From the NCBI GenBank assembly GCA_001931875.2, contig MSJH02000676.1:1-60321 (forward strand): DNA of 60,321 bases, given 5' to 3'. The stretch comes from Byssochlamys sp. IMV 00236 (lineage: Eukaryota; Ascomycota; Eurotiomycetes; Eurotiales; Thermoascaceae). The translations under genes were made by a program, and so were the position numbers. Shown piece by piece: positions 38,324 to 50,579 of this stretch (position 1 is its first letter; each line of letters begins with the position of its first letter). The notes beneath the pieces are model-generated. The model searched no databases. It saw nothing but the letters and a program-made list of their open reading frames with translations, and was not told where the DNA came from.

Positions 38324-38843
38324 CGGGATATAGCTCAGCCCAGCCGGGGACGAGCTCAGCCTACCCTAAAAGCTCATACCACCCAAGTATTTGGGATCTT
38401 GGCGCACCCCAAGAAACTTTGATTTTTCCTAGCCTATTTAGGCATAGTAGAAATATATAAAAAAATATTATAAAATAATTTATATTTTAGTCTACATTAT
38501 ATATTAAAATTAGGATTTTAGGATTTTAATTGGGTACGCTAGGGCAAGAGTTAGTAAATTACACATAGAAATTCGAAAATTACAAATCTTTCTTGGTTTT
38601 TTAATTCTTAAAAATCGATTTTTAGATATTTAATTTTTCTTTTTTTATATATATAAGATATAGGTTATAACCTATATAAATATTTAATTTCGAGTGAAAT
38701 ATCTTTAGGTTTCGACTTTTAATAAATTTTTAAAGTTTTTAGTTTAAAAGCTCGGCCCACTTAAAAAATGGTAAAAATACTCGGGTGAGCTGAGCTTCTA
38801 GGGTGGGCTGAGCTCGCCCCCGGCTGGGCCGAGGTGTAGGCCC
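38324..38843 (+). mobile_element. complete MITE copy 2 (520 bp)
   Basis: This is a full-length element. The left TIR starts CGGGATATAGCTCAGCCCAG. The right end, read inward, is GGGCCTACACCTCGGCCCAG. The TIRs match imperfectly over about 65 bp up to GAGTATTT/AAGTATTT. Each TIR holds two direct copies of an AGCTCAGCCCACCC-like word, and the right one has a third, inverted copy further in. The internal part is AT-rich with two perfect palindromes. It is non-coding: the 62-codon open frame at 38272-38460 only exists because the TIR escaped RIP. Similarity of the TIRs to those at 12255 and 19102 makes it a probable Mutator-like MITE. Confidence 0.9.
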
Positions 38844-38852
38844 TAACTATAT
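38844..38852. repeat. 9-bp duplication TAACTATAT (right)
   Basis: This is identical to 37871-37879. The 9 bp to the left of copy 2 itself (38315-38323) are unrelated. Confidence 0.8.
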
Positions 38853-41651
38853 TAGAGCTTTTCTCTTTTAATATTATTATTCTCTAGTTATTAAATATTA
38901 GTATTTATTTATATTTTAAAGCAATATTATTTCTTTTAAAAGGCTCTTTTATAATAGCTTTACTATATAAAGATATAAAACTTTATCTCTATATATCTTT
39001 TAGAATTATAATCTTACTTCTTTTACTTTTTTTTATATATTCTCTTTTATAGTAAATTTATAAATAATAATTTTTTTTTCTAAAGAAAGCTAGCTAAATA
39101 AGATAATATATTATATTTTATTTAATAATCTTCTATAAAATATTTTAGAATATATTCTTTATCTTTATAGCCTTATTATTTATTTTCTCTTTATAATATA
39201 ATATAATCTCTATTTCCTATATAAGATATTATAAGTTAAGTTTTCCTTTATTTTAAAATATAGAAAAATAGAATTATTTTATAAGCTTTTATTATATAAA
39301 GTTTTTATTAAAGGCTAATTTAAATATTATATATCTTTTTTATAGATATAATTAAATAAAATATTTAAGCCCTAGATAAAAGTTTATAATAAGTTTTAGA
39401 TAAAAGATTAAATATTTTTCTTTTTTTATAAGAAACTCTATAGCTTCTCTAAATATATTATTATTTATTTTATTAAAAGATTTCTTTATTTATTTATTAT
39501 TATTTTAAAAGTTTATATTAATTAAGAACTCCTTTATTTTTATAGTATTAGTATCTTTTTTTATTTTAATAAGGTTAAGTAAGGCGCAGTTAAAACTTCT
39601 CTCTTCTTCTATTTTTTTAGGCTAAAAGGCTAAAAGCACTTATTTAAATTTAGTATTATTAAAAGAGTAATATAGTTATTCTTCTAATAATATACTTAAT
39701 AAATAATATATACTTCTAAATAAGGTTTTTAGCTGCTTTTTTACTATTACTAATATTATCTTATTTATTATTTTTAAGACTTTTTAAGTATTTCTAACTA
39801 ATATCTCTTTTCTTATTTTTATTATATTTATTAAAAGATATATATAAGAGTTATAGATTTTTTAAAGCCTTTTTAGTATTAATTAATATAATATCTTCTT
39901 TATATTCTTTTCTAATATTAATTAACTACTAATTTAACTTTATTTTAATAATTTCTTTTTATTACTATAGTTATAGTCTTTAAAAGATAAATTTAGATAA
40001 TAGCTATATTAGAACTACCTCTAATATTTATTATATATTACTAAGTTATAAAGATTTTTATTACTCTTAATAAATATCTTTAATCTTTTTTTTAATAACT
40101 TTTTTTTATTATATATATATTTAGTATTACTTAAATCTTATTAATATACTTATAATAGAGTTTATTAATTTTAATTCCTTCTTATTAAAGGTTATTTATA
40201 ATTTTTTTATCTTCTTAATTAAGAAGAGCTCTTTTAAATAATTTTATTATCTTAGTCTTATATTTATAACTTTTTTTAGCCTATTTCTCCTTTCTTTATA
40301 TTTTAATCTTTTTCTTACTTTTAAACTTTTTAAGGCTCTTTATTCTCTTTTTATTCTTTTTTTTTATCTTATTACCTTTCTTATTACTAATAATAAGATT
40401 AATTAATAAACTCTTTTCTAGGTTTTTAATTATCTTTTTTATTTTATACTCTAAAATCTTTTTTTAAAAAAAGTCTTTCTTAATCTATATATTAATTAAT
40501 TAAAGTTTTATTTTTATTACTTTAAATAAAAACTATTTACTTTTATCTATTATTCTTTTTAATAAATTTTTTATCTTTTTTATATTTATTAATAATAGGC
40601 TTTTATCTAACTATATATTAGGCTTTTTAATATTTAATAATCTATTTATTTAAGCTTATATTAAGTAAATAGCTGCTGCTTTTTATTTTTTAATTTATTT
40701 TATAATTTTTTTTAATATTATTAAGGTTTAATAAGATCTCTTAGCTAATATTATTAATTAGCTAATTACTTACTCTTCTTATACCTTTATTACTAGTATA
40801 TAGCCTTTATTTATATAATTTTTATTTTTTCTTACTCTTCTTACTAACTCTTTTAATTTTTTAATTATTTTCTCTTTTTTTATTCTTACTTCTTCTAAAA
40901 GTTTTTATTATAATAAAAACTTATAATAGTTTACTATAGCCTTATTTTATTTAATTTAAAACTTTATAATAATAGCTATTACTTCTACTATAAATTTAAT
41001 TTTCTTTAATTTATTTTCTATTATAATAATTACCTTCTTTATAAGATTATAGATTTTACTTATAGTTATATAAGTGCTTATATTAAATTTTAGTAATTAT
41101 TCCTGTAAAATAATATTTTAAACTTAAAGAGTATTTTTTCTATTTTAATTTAATAGAAGTATATAGTAATTCTAGTTTTAATAATATTTAATATAGAAAG
41201 GGGATATAAAATAATTAGACTTAAGTTTCTAAGTAGTATTTATAGATAAAGAAGTAAGATTTTTAATATAAAATAAGATTTTTTTATTATTATTTTATAT
41301 TTTTTATTTAATATTTTCCTTTTTTAATAATTAGAAAAGTTTAGCCTTATTTTTTTAATAATATATATATACTCTTTTACTTTACTTATTTTTAAGTCTT
41401 TCTCCTTTTAAAAAAATTTAAATGCTTTTATCTTTTATTTATTTACTCTCTTTTATCTTAAGCTAAATCTTTATTTAATATTAAGCTTACTTTATTATTA
41501 GCCTTTTACTTCTCTCTCTTTTAAGCTAATATTTTTAAAAGAAAAGTATTAGAATTATAACTATATATATTAATCTAGATAATATTTAGTCTATATTATT
41601 TTTATTATTATTTATTTGCTAATTTTCTTATTTAAGTTTTATATTATTATT
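38853..41651 (-). other. repeat debris, possibly minus-strand
   Basis: After removal of E3 (5-bp TSD at 41647-41651) this joins 46939 onward, so it belongs to the same pre-insertion sequence as the G1 gypsy remnant. Around 40200-40500 the minus strand translates into a lysine-rich stretch. That is common in gag or integrase C-termini but is also expected from a T-rich plus strand. No specific domain is recognised. Confidence 0.4.
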
Positions 41652-41926
41652 TATTATAAAATAGCAGTTAAAACTAATAAGTTCTAGTATAATAAAGATT
41701 TTACTTTAAGAAAATCTTTAGGAATAATTTTACTTTAGTAAAATTAAGCGGCTTAAAGAAATTACTTCTTAAGCTTTATATAAAATTTATTACTCTAATT
41801 AAAAATATATAAAAATATATTTTATATTTATTATATATGCTAATACTCTTTCTCCTTAAATATTATTAGCTCTTTAAGCTATTAGATTAGTTTAAGGAAT
41901 TTTATCTAAACTTATTCTTTTTAATT
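41652..41926 (+). repeat. 5' LTR of E3
   Basis: This is a 275-bp repeat of 46659-46933, starting TATTATAAAA and ending TTTTTAATT. TSD TTATT precedes it. Confidence 0.95.
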
Positions 41927-41941
41927 AGTTATAAGCCTAGG
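41927..41941 (+). other. primer-binding site of E3
   Basis: AGTTATAAGCCTAGG abuts the LTR directly. Allowing for RIP it reads GGTTATGAGCCC, the complement of the anticodon stem-loop of initiator-Met tRNA. Confidence 0.7.
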
Positions 41942-41999
41942 TTTATAATAATTTAGGAGAAATAGCTATATAGTAAAAACTATTTTATTTTAAATATTT

Positions 42000-42830
42000 A
42001 AGTTTAAATTAATAATAATAAGTTACTTTTATATAAGAGAATTTATAATAAGGCTACTTTAATACTATATTAAGTACTAAATTTAATAGAGATTAAATTT
42101 TATTAAACGTTAGAGTATTAACTTATTATTATTATATTTTTAATAGATAATATTAAAAATAAGAAAAGAAAACTTATTTTTATTTTTTTAAAGAAGAACT
42201 ATAAGAAATAGTTTATTTATATAAAAAGATAACTTATTAATAAAGATTATTAGAAAACTATTAAGTTTATTAAAAGGCTATATAATAACTAGTTTAATAA
42301 GGTTAATATAGCTATTTAATATTAGATTATTAAATATTTATTTAAAAATAATTAAGATAGATTTATTAATTCTAATAATATATATATATTATAGGAGGCC
42401 CTATAAGTAAAATATATAAAAACTCTTCTTAGTTAAAAATATTAACTTATTTAGTTATTTATATATTTTTAAATAATTTCTAGATAAATAATCTTAGATA
42501 TTTAGAGTTAATTATAATAAATAAAAAAGAGAATTATAATATTTAATAATATAATATCTTTTTTAGCTAAGCTTAAGGCTAAAATATAATAACTATTTTT
42601 AATATTATTTAAAAAATATATTATAATTAAAATAGTAATTAATATATATAAGAATTTAAAGATAAATAATATTTTAATTATCTTAAAAGAAATAGAGACT
42701 TAATTTTAAGTAAAATTAACTATTATATTCTTAATAAAGAATAAATAAATCTTTATTAAATATTATATCTATAAGGAAGATTATTATATTAAAAATTGCT
42801 TATTTTTATTTATTATTTAAAAAAGTATAA
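42000..42830 (+). pseudogene. gag remnant of E3
   Basis: This is a decayed gag, collinear with E4 and E5. Near 42758-42800 it has a zinc-knuckle-like run reading K-Y-Y-I-Y-K-E-D-Y-Y-I-K-N-C. Tyr stands where Cys/Cys/His are expected and the last Cys survives. Its spacing is one residue shorter than the canonical CX2CX4HX4C. Confidence 0.65.
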
Positions 42831-43679
42831 GAGATAGCTAAAGATAGAGAAAAGAGTCTCTTAAATAAATATTTAATTTTTTTATTATTTAAGATAAGAT
42901 AATAATAAAGATAATTAATAAAATCTATAAGAAGATTTAATTTTTAAAGAATAAGAGATTAAAGAATAAGAAGTATAAAGTATATAATATAGAAGAAATC
43001 TTAGATATTAGAAAGAGCTAATCTTAATTAAAATTTTTAGCCTTAGTTATTTTTAATAATTAAATCTTATATAAGATTATTTATCTTTTAAAAAATATTA
43101 TTAATAAGAATTTATTTTAATAGTATATAGATAATAATATTAGTTTATATATAATTAATAAAAATTACTATTTTAAAGAACTATTAATTTAAATTTAATA
43201 GAAGTATATTTATATAGGCGAAGGGACCTTATATTTAAAATATATAAAAATAGCTATTTTAAGAAATAAAAATAGGAAGATATTAAATCTAGAAAATATA
43301 TTACTTATATTAAATCTTAAGATAAATTTTTTATTAACTAAAATATTCTACTAATAATTAAATATATATAAATACTTTAATAAAAGAATAATATCTATAT
43401 TAAATAAGTTAAATAAGGTTATAATTTAAGGTATTATTAAATATAGAGTTTATATTATTAAGAGAGTTTTTTTAGACTAAATATTTAAATTATAATATAT
43501 ATTTATTATATTATTCTTTATTAAAAATATTCTTAATACTATAGTTATAGATTAAGAAAAAAATTTTTATTAAAATAAAATTAAGGAGAAGTATTAATTA
43601 TAGTATAAGAAAATTAGCTATTTTAAACTTAAAAAGGTTAGAAACTTATATAATTTAATTATATTAAAGAAGCCTATTA

Positions 43680-46340
43680 AAGTAGTAATAGACTATTAAT
43701 ATATAATATATATTATAGCTAATATTAAAAATAAGAGAGAGACTATTAGTATATAAAAGGCTAATATCCTTAAATTTATCTATATAGATATATATAGTTA
43801 AATGCTAAAGTTTAAGAATAAATATATCTATTTTTTAATAGTTATAGATAATTTTTTAAAAAAAATATAGGTATTTCTAATAAGAGCTAAATCTAATATT
43901 ACTCTTATCTTAAATAAATAGAAAAGAAAGGTTAAGATAATAATAAGTCTTTAAATTCTTAATATATAATTAAATATTTAGAGGAAATAATTTAATACTT
44001 ATTATAAATTAATAGTTTTATATATATTAATATAGAATAAAGCTATAGAATAAATATATTAAACTATTAAAAAAAGAATAAGGGTTATATTTAAAAATTT
44101 AAACCTTTTAATTAAGTTATAAGTAAAGGTAGTTTAAACTAATATATATATTAAAAATAAAGTATTAAATAGACTAATAATTAATAAGGTTTAAATATCT
44201 TTAAAAGAAGCCTTTATTAAAGTTAAGCTATTAATTAATTACTTAAAAGTATAAAGATATTAGGCGGTATTATATATAAACTTAAAATCTTTATTATAAG
44301 ATATATAGAGAGATAAATTAACAGATTAAAATAAAATCTATATTTTTATAAAATATATTAAGGGAATAAATAAACAATAAAAAGTTTAGGCTTTAAATAT
44401 AAAAAAGACTATTAAAATTTATTAAGCTAAATTCTTTAAAAATAAATTAAAAAAAAACTTAAATCTTAAGATTTTTTAAAAATTATTATTAAATATAATA
44501 TTAATAAAGAACTTAAGAGATTAATTAATAATCTAGCCTATTATCTTAAATATATATATATCTTTAAATAAAAAGAAGAATAGTATTAATAATTAGAAGA
44601 AAAATTATAAAAAAGTTCTAGTTTTTCTTTAAAAAAAAAGAAGTATTTTATTAAAAGGAAATTAAAATATTTCTTTAAAAAAAAAGAAGCTTTTTATTAA
44701 AAGAAAATAAATTATTTTATTATAATAAAATTATAGAATAAAAAAAGATATTTAATTATTCTTACTTTAATAATTTAAATAATTATAAGAACTTATAGAT
44801 AAATCTCTTATCTCTATTAAGCAGGTAAGTTATATCTTATATAGAGATTCTTTATATAATAAAATATAAGAGAAAGAAAATTAAGTTATTAGATAATAAA
44901 TAAGATATTAAAAAATTATATTAAGTAATATTTATATTAAATCTTTTACCTTTAGGTATTAATATAGACTAGAAAGAATATATAAAATAAGTATTAAATA
45001 TTATAATAGCAATATATATAATAAAAGAGTATATTTTAATCTTAAATTTATATTATACTATAATTAATAATTCTATTTAAGATAAATTATAGTAGAATAT
45101 ATTTAAAGCTAAAATAAATATACTTTAAATAAATAGAACTTTTAAAATAGTTATATTATTATTAAGAGCTAATATTATAATTAGCTATTAGATATTAGCT
45201 ATAAAATATAATTTAAATAATTCTCTTTAGAAGCTTAAGGTATACTTTATTATTTAAGAATTTATTTAAAAATATAATATTAATTTTAAGTATACCTTTA
45301 CTCTTATCTTATAATATAATATATTATAAATATTTTTAGCTATTATTATAATAGAGAATTATAAGTATTATATTATAGATATTAATAATACCTTTATAGA
45401 ATTAATATTAAAAAAGGAGATTTATATAATATCTCTATTAAGAATAAATATACTATTAAAAATAGTGCTAAAAGTTTTTTAATCTCTATATAGTTTAAAG
45501 TAAGCTATAAAAAATTAGAATTAAACCTATATAAAAATATTCTAGAAAATAAGTTTTATATAAATTAATATTAATCTATACTTATTATAATATTTAGAGA
45601 AAAAGATTTTATTCTTAATATATATTAATAATATTTTAATTAATATAAAGTAAATAGAGAATATTTATTAGTTTAAATAAAAATTTAAATTAATATATAA
45701 AATAAAGGACTTAAGAGAAGTAAAGAAGATTTTTAATATTTAAATTACTTAAAATAAGAAGGACTAAATATTAATAATAAACTAATCTTATTATATTAAA
45801 GAATTCTTATTATAATATAAAATAAGTAAAGAGAAAATATATTTAGTTAATATCTTATTAAATAGATATAATTCTCTAAAATTATTTAGCTCTTAAGATA
45901 AAAAAGTAAATTAAAAAAAGTATTAGAGAATTATTAATAGCCTAATCTATTTAATAATCTTAATAAAACTAGATATTATATTTATAATAGGCAGATTAAG
46001 TTAATATTTATTAGATTTATTTAAAAAATATTTTAAAATATTAAAGTCTCTTATAAAATACTTATAATTAACTATATATCTTAATCTTAAATTTAATATA
46101 AATTAAGACTAGCAATTTATTAAATATTTAAACTTAGATTATATAATAAATAAGATTAATTAGATATTAATCTTAAAGAATATTTTTATTTTAACTAATA
46201 GCTTAATAAGCTAATTAAATAAGAAATAAAAGTTTATTATAATTTTAATTATAGAGGCTAAATATATAGCTATATATTAAACTATAAAGTAATCTTAATA
46301 GTTAGCCTTTTTTTAAGAGATATAAGATATAGATATTATA
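43680..46340 (+). pseudogene. copia pol remnant of E3 (INT-RT-RNase H)
   Basis: The integrase core starts near 43770 (F-I-Y-I-D-I-Y-S, where live elements have a HTDICGP-like run) and is followed by the Y..FIDDFSRK-type region. The first Asp is still readable, the second reads Asn. RT shows the AFLNG..EEIYM region near 45370-45420, SLYGLKQA decayed to SLYSLK-stop-A near 45480-45515, and YVDD as Tyr-Ile-Asn-Asn at 45621-45632. The RNase H motif EAKYIA lies at about 46245-46275. Gag-INT-RT-RH order is diagnostic of copia. Trp and Gln codons have become stops. Confidence 0.85.
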
Positions 46341-46658
46341 TTAGTTTAAATAAATTTAAGCTAATAATAAGAGAAGAGTAAGCTTTTATTATTAATTCTC
46401 TAGTTAAAATCTATAGGAATAATTAAGTATTATTATTATTAATTAGAAATGCCTATATTTATAAGAGATTAAAGTATATTAATATTATATATTATTATAT
46501 ATATAATCTATACTAAAAAAATAAGATTAATATTAAGTTTATTAGAATATAGAATATAATAGTAAATAGTTTTATTAAACTATTATTAAAGATAAACTTC
46601 TTAAGATTCTTAAATTAACTAAGATTAATTAATCTAGTAAATCTAGACTAAGAAGAAG

Positions 46659-46933
46659 TATTACAAAATAATAGTTAGGACTAATAGATTTTAATATAAT
46701 AAAGATTTTACTTTAAAGAAATCTTTAAGAATAATTTTATTTTAATAAAATTAAGTAACTTAAAGAAATTATTTCTTAAGCTCTATATAAAATCTATTAC
46801 CTTAATTAAAAATATATAAAAATATACCTTATATTTACTATATATGCTAATACTCTTTCTTTTTAAATATTATTAGCCCTTTAAGCTATTAAATTAATCT
46901 AGGGAATTTTATTTAAACTTATTCTTTTTAACT
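46659..46933 (+). repeat. 3' LTR of E3
   Basis: This is the 275-bp partner of 41652-41926, followed by TSD TTATT. The purine-rich AAGAAGAAG before it is the polypurine tract. Confidence 0.95.
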
Positions 46934-46938
46934 TTATT

Positions 46939-48537
46939 TACTATTAATATATCTTCTTAGTTATTTTATAAATAATAGCCTTTTAAGTAATTTTTATAGA
47001 TTAAATCTTAAAAAGCTATATTATTTAACTCTTTAAGCTTATAAAAACCTTTTTAAAAGACTTTCTTAATTTAATATAATTTAAACTAGTAATATATTAG
47101 TTTAGTAAAGTAAGATATCTTAAGCTTTATATTATAGAGTAAAATAAGTTATTCTTTAATTAGCTATTCTTTATAAAGTTACTTTTTATTATTAAAGGCT
47201 TTCTTATTAGCTTTCTTTATATACTAGATATAAAGCTATACTTCTTTTATATTCTAATCTTTAAGCTTTATTTACCTTATATAAAGAAATAGAAAGTCTT
47301 CTATAATTTTAATTTTATCTTATATTAATATTTTCTAAATAAATATTTTTAATTTAATTAGTAATATTATATTATATATTATAATTACTTTAAATAGTAT
47401 TAAACTAGTAAAGGTCTTAATTATATTCTTATTTATTTAAATTATTATTAGTAAGTAATTTATTTAATTTACCTTTATTCTTTTTATAAGTTTCTTAATA
47501 CTATATATAAAGGACTTATATATAACTTTAATTACTTTATTTACTTATAAGTTATATAGTAAGACTTTAATATAATTAATCTTATACTTTTATACTAATA
47601 TATTAATTATAGTTTTATTTTTTAGTCTTTTATTATTAATAAGAGTCTTTATTATTTTTTAATAATAAATTTAATCTTCTTATAAAAACTTAATAATAGC
47701 TCTTAAAGTAAGACTATTAAGGGCTTTATATTTAACTTAGCTAAAATTATCTTAAAATATAGTAATATAAGTTTTTCTTTTATTAGGCAGTATAATCTTA
47801 TAGATATTTAAATATAGCTTTAATCTCTTTAATAGAATAAATATTAACTATAAAGCTTTTTTTATATATTTTTTATTAGCTTTCTAATATTTATTATATA
47901 TCTTTATTTATCTAGTAATATATTTATATAGGCCTTTTTATTAATATTAATTAGCTACTTTCTTATATATTACTTTATATTTCTAATATTTATATTCTTT
48001 ATAAAGAGTAATAAGAATCTCTTTTTACTTTTTTTTATTATTAATAACTATTTAATAAGACTAATTCTACTATATTTTCTAGAAAAGAATATTATTTTAT
48101 ATTATATACTTTATAGCCTCTTTCTTAAACTTAGTATATTATTCTTAATTTATATTATCTAGTTTTATTATAGTTTATAGCTATTCTATAATTAATAAAG
48201 ATTTTTTTAATTAATATAATATAGGTATTAATTAAGAGATACTATTTAATTCTATTTTTTATATATTAGTATAATAAACTATATAAAACTATAAGTCTAG
48301 GAATTTCTCTATATTATTATCTTTAGCTTTCTTTAAGTCTTATTCTATTATTAGTTTTTAAGATAATTTATTTATAACTAAATTCTTTCTTCCTATTATA
48401 TAGATAATATTAAAGTTAAATAACTAGATTTAAATAATCTAATAAATAATTATTAATCTTAGAAGATTTATAACTATTTTATTTAATTATATAATTAAAG
48501 TTTTTATATCTATTTTTAGCTAAAAATATATACTATA
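46939..48537 (-). pseudogene. gypsy pol remnant G1: RNase H/integrase part
   Basis: On the minus strand, about 47870-48030 encodes a recognisable integrase H2C2 zinc finger. The H-x4-H pair reads Y-x4-Y, then comes a YKKVAN-Y-x-x-KGLY run where live elements have YEKVANRYWWxGMY, and the CxxC pair reads Y-N-K-Y. All four zinc ligands have become Tyr. The part between 48030 and 48537 lies between RT (at 54080-54871) and this finger, where RNase H is expected. The catalytic core further down is not legible to me. Copia E4 interrupts this gypsy element between RNase H and RT. Confidence 0.65.
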
Positions 48538-48810
48538 TATTATAAAATAATAGTTAGAACTAGTAGGTTCTAGTTTAATAAAGATTTTACTTTAAGGAAA
48601 TCTTTAAGAATAATTTTACTTTAATAAAATTAAGCATCTTAGAAAAACTATTTCTTAAGCTCTATATAAAATCTATTACTTTAACTAAGAATATATATAT
48701 ATACTTAATATCTACTATATATGCTAATATTCTTTCTCTTTAAATATTATTAGCCTTTTAAGCTATTAGATTAGTCTAGGAAATTCTATTTAAACCTATT
48801 TTTTTTAACT
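48538..48810 (+). repeat. 5' LTR of E4
   Basis: This is a 273-bp direct repeat of 53567-53838, ending TTTTTAACT. Confidence 0.95.
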
Positions 48811-48833
48811 AATTATAAGCCCGGGTTTATAAT
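48811..48833 (+). other. primer-binding site and flanking inverted repeat of E4
   Basis: AATTATAAGCCCGGG (48811-48825) abuts the LTR. It is the best-preserved copy of the TTATRAGCCC core. With the following TTTATAAT it forms a near-perfect inverted repeat centred on CCCGGG. Confidence 0.75.
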
Positions 48834-48999
48834 AACTTAGGAGAAATAGCTATATAGTAAAAACTATTTTATTTTAAATATTTAAATTTAAACTAGTAAT
48901 AATAAGCTACTCTTATATAAAAAGACTTATAATAAGACTATTTTAATACTATATTAGGCATTAAATCTAATAAGAGTTAGATCTTATTAAAGGTTAAAG

Positions 49000-49730
49000 A
49001 ATTAACCTATTATTACTATATTTTTAATAGAAGATAAAGATAGTAAAAGAAGAAAACTAGTTTTTACTCTCTTAAGGGAAAACTATAAGATATAATTTTT
49101 ATATATAAAAAAGTAGCTCCTTAGTAAAGATTACTAGAATACTATTAAATTATTTTAAAAAAAAGCTAAGATAAAAAGATATTTAAAAAGACTAATATAA
49201 TTATATAATATTAAATTATTAAATATCTCTTAAATAATAATTAGAAGAACTTTATAAATTTATCTAGTATAAAGAATTTATAAAAGAAACTATAAATAAA
49301 ATATAAATAATCTCTCTTTACTTAAAAATATTAGCTTATTTAATAATATATATAATTTTAAATAACTTCTAAACAGATAATTTTAAATATTTAAGAATAA
49401 CTAGATTTAATAGAGAAAAAAATTAAAGTATATAATAAGAATATATCTTCTTTAGCTAAACTTAAAGCTAGGATTTAATAACTACTCTTAGCCTTATTTA
49501 AAGAATATACTACTATTAGAATAATAATTAATATATAAATAAACCTAGATATAAATAAAATCCTAAATATCTTAAAAGAGGCAGAAGCTTAACTTTAAAT
49601 AAAGCTAATTATTATATTTTTTACTAAAAATAAATAAACCTTAATTAAATACTATATTTACAAGAAAGATTACTATATTAAAAACTACTTATTCTTACCT
49701 ATTATTTAAAAAAATATAAGAGATAGTTAA
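49000..49730 (+). pseudogene. gag remnant of E4
   Basis: This is collinear with the gag debris of E3 and E5. The zinc-knuckle-like run near 49640-49690 reads K-Y-Y-I-Y-K-K-D-Y-Y-I-K-N-Y, with the last Cys also gone. Confidence 0.65.
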
Positions 49731-50579
49731 AGATAAAGAAAGAAGTCTCTTAAATAAATATTTAATAATTTTATTATCTAAGATAAGAAGATAATAAACT
49801 TAATTACTAAACTCTATAAAAAGGTTTAATCTTTAAAAAATAAGAGATTAAAAGATAAGAAGTATAAGATATATAAAGTGGAAAAAATTTTAAACTCTAG
49901 AAAAAGCTAATCTTAACTAAAATCCTTAACTTTAATTACTTTTAATAACTAAGTTTTATATAAAATTACTTATCTTTTAAAAGATATTATTAATAAAAAT
50001 CTATCTTAATAATATATAGATAATAATATTAATTTATATATAATTAATAAAAACTATTACTTTAAAGAATTACTAATTTAAATTTAATAGAAGTATATTT
50101 ATATAAGCAGAAAGATCCTATATTTAAAATATATAGGAATAGCTATTTTAAGAGATAAGAATAGAGAGATATTAAATCTAAAAAATATATTACTTTACTT
50201 ATACTAAATCTTAAGATAAATCTCTTATTAATTAAAATATTTTGCTAATAATTAAATATATATAAATACTTTAATAAAAGAATAATATCTATATTAAATA
50301 AGTTAGATAAGGTTATAATTTAAAGTATTATTAAATATAGAGTTTATATTATTAAAAGAGTTTTCTTAGACTAAATATTTAAATTATAATATATACTTAT
50401 TATACTATTTTCTATTAAAAATACTCTTAATACTATAATTATAAATAAAAAAAAGATTTTATTAAAATAAAATTAAAAAGAAGTATTAATTATAGTATAA
50501 GAGAATTAGCTATCTTAAACCTAAAAAAAATTAAAAACTTATATAATTTAACTATATTAAAGAAGCCTATTAAAGTAAT

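Larger units (their letters stand above)
41652..46933 (+). mobile_element. Ty1/copia retrotransposon, family A, copy E3
   Basis: This is a complete element of 5282 bp with two 275-bp LTRs (41652-41926, 46659-46933) and a perfect TSD TTATT (41647-41651 and 46934-46938). The internal order is PBS, gag with a zinc-knuckle-like motif, protease region, integrase, RT, RNase H and PPT. It inserted into sequence that continues from 38853-41651 to 46939-48537. All frames carry RIP-type stops, so it is inactive. Confidence 0.95.

Noticed and set aside
38272..38460. A 62-codon open frame on the plus strand
   Set aside because: It starts in the spacer and runs into the MITE TIR. It is open only because the GC-rich TIR has few TAA/TAG words. 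It is not conserved in the other MITE copy, which has a different left flank.
40200..40500. A lysine-rich minus-strand stretch that might be a gag or nuclear-localisation region
   Set aside because: A T- and C-rich plus strand automatically gives Lys/Arg-rich minus-strand translations. There is no other motif to support it.
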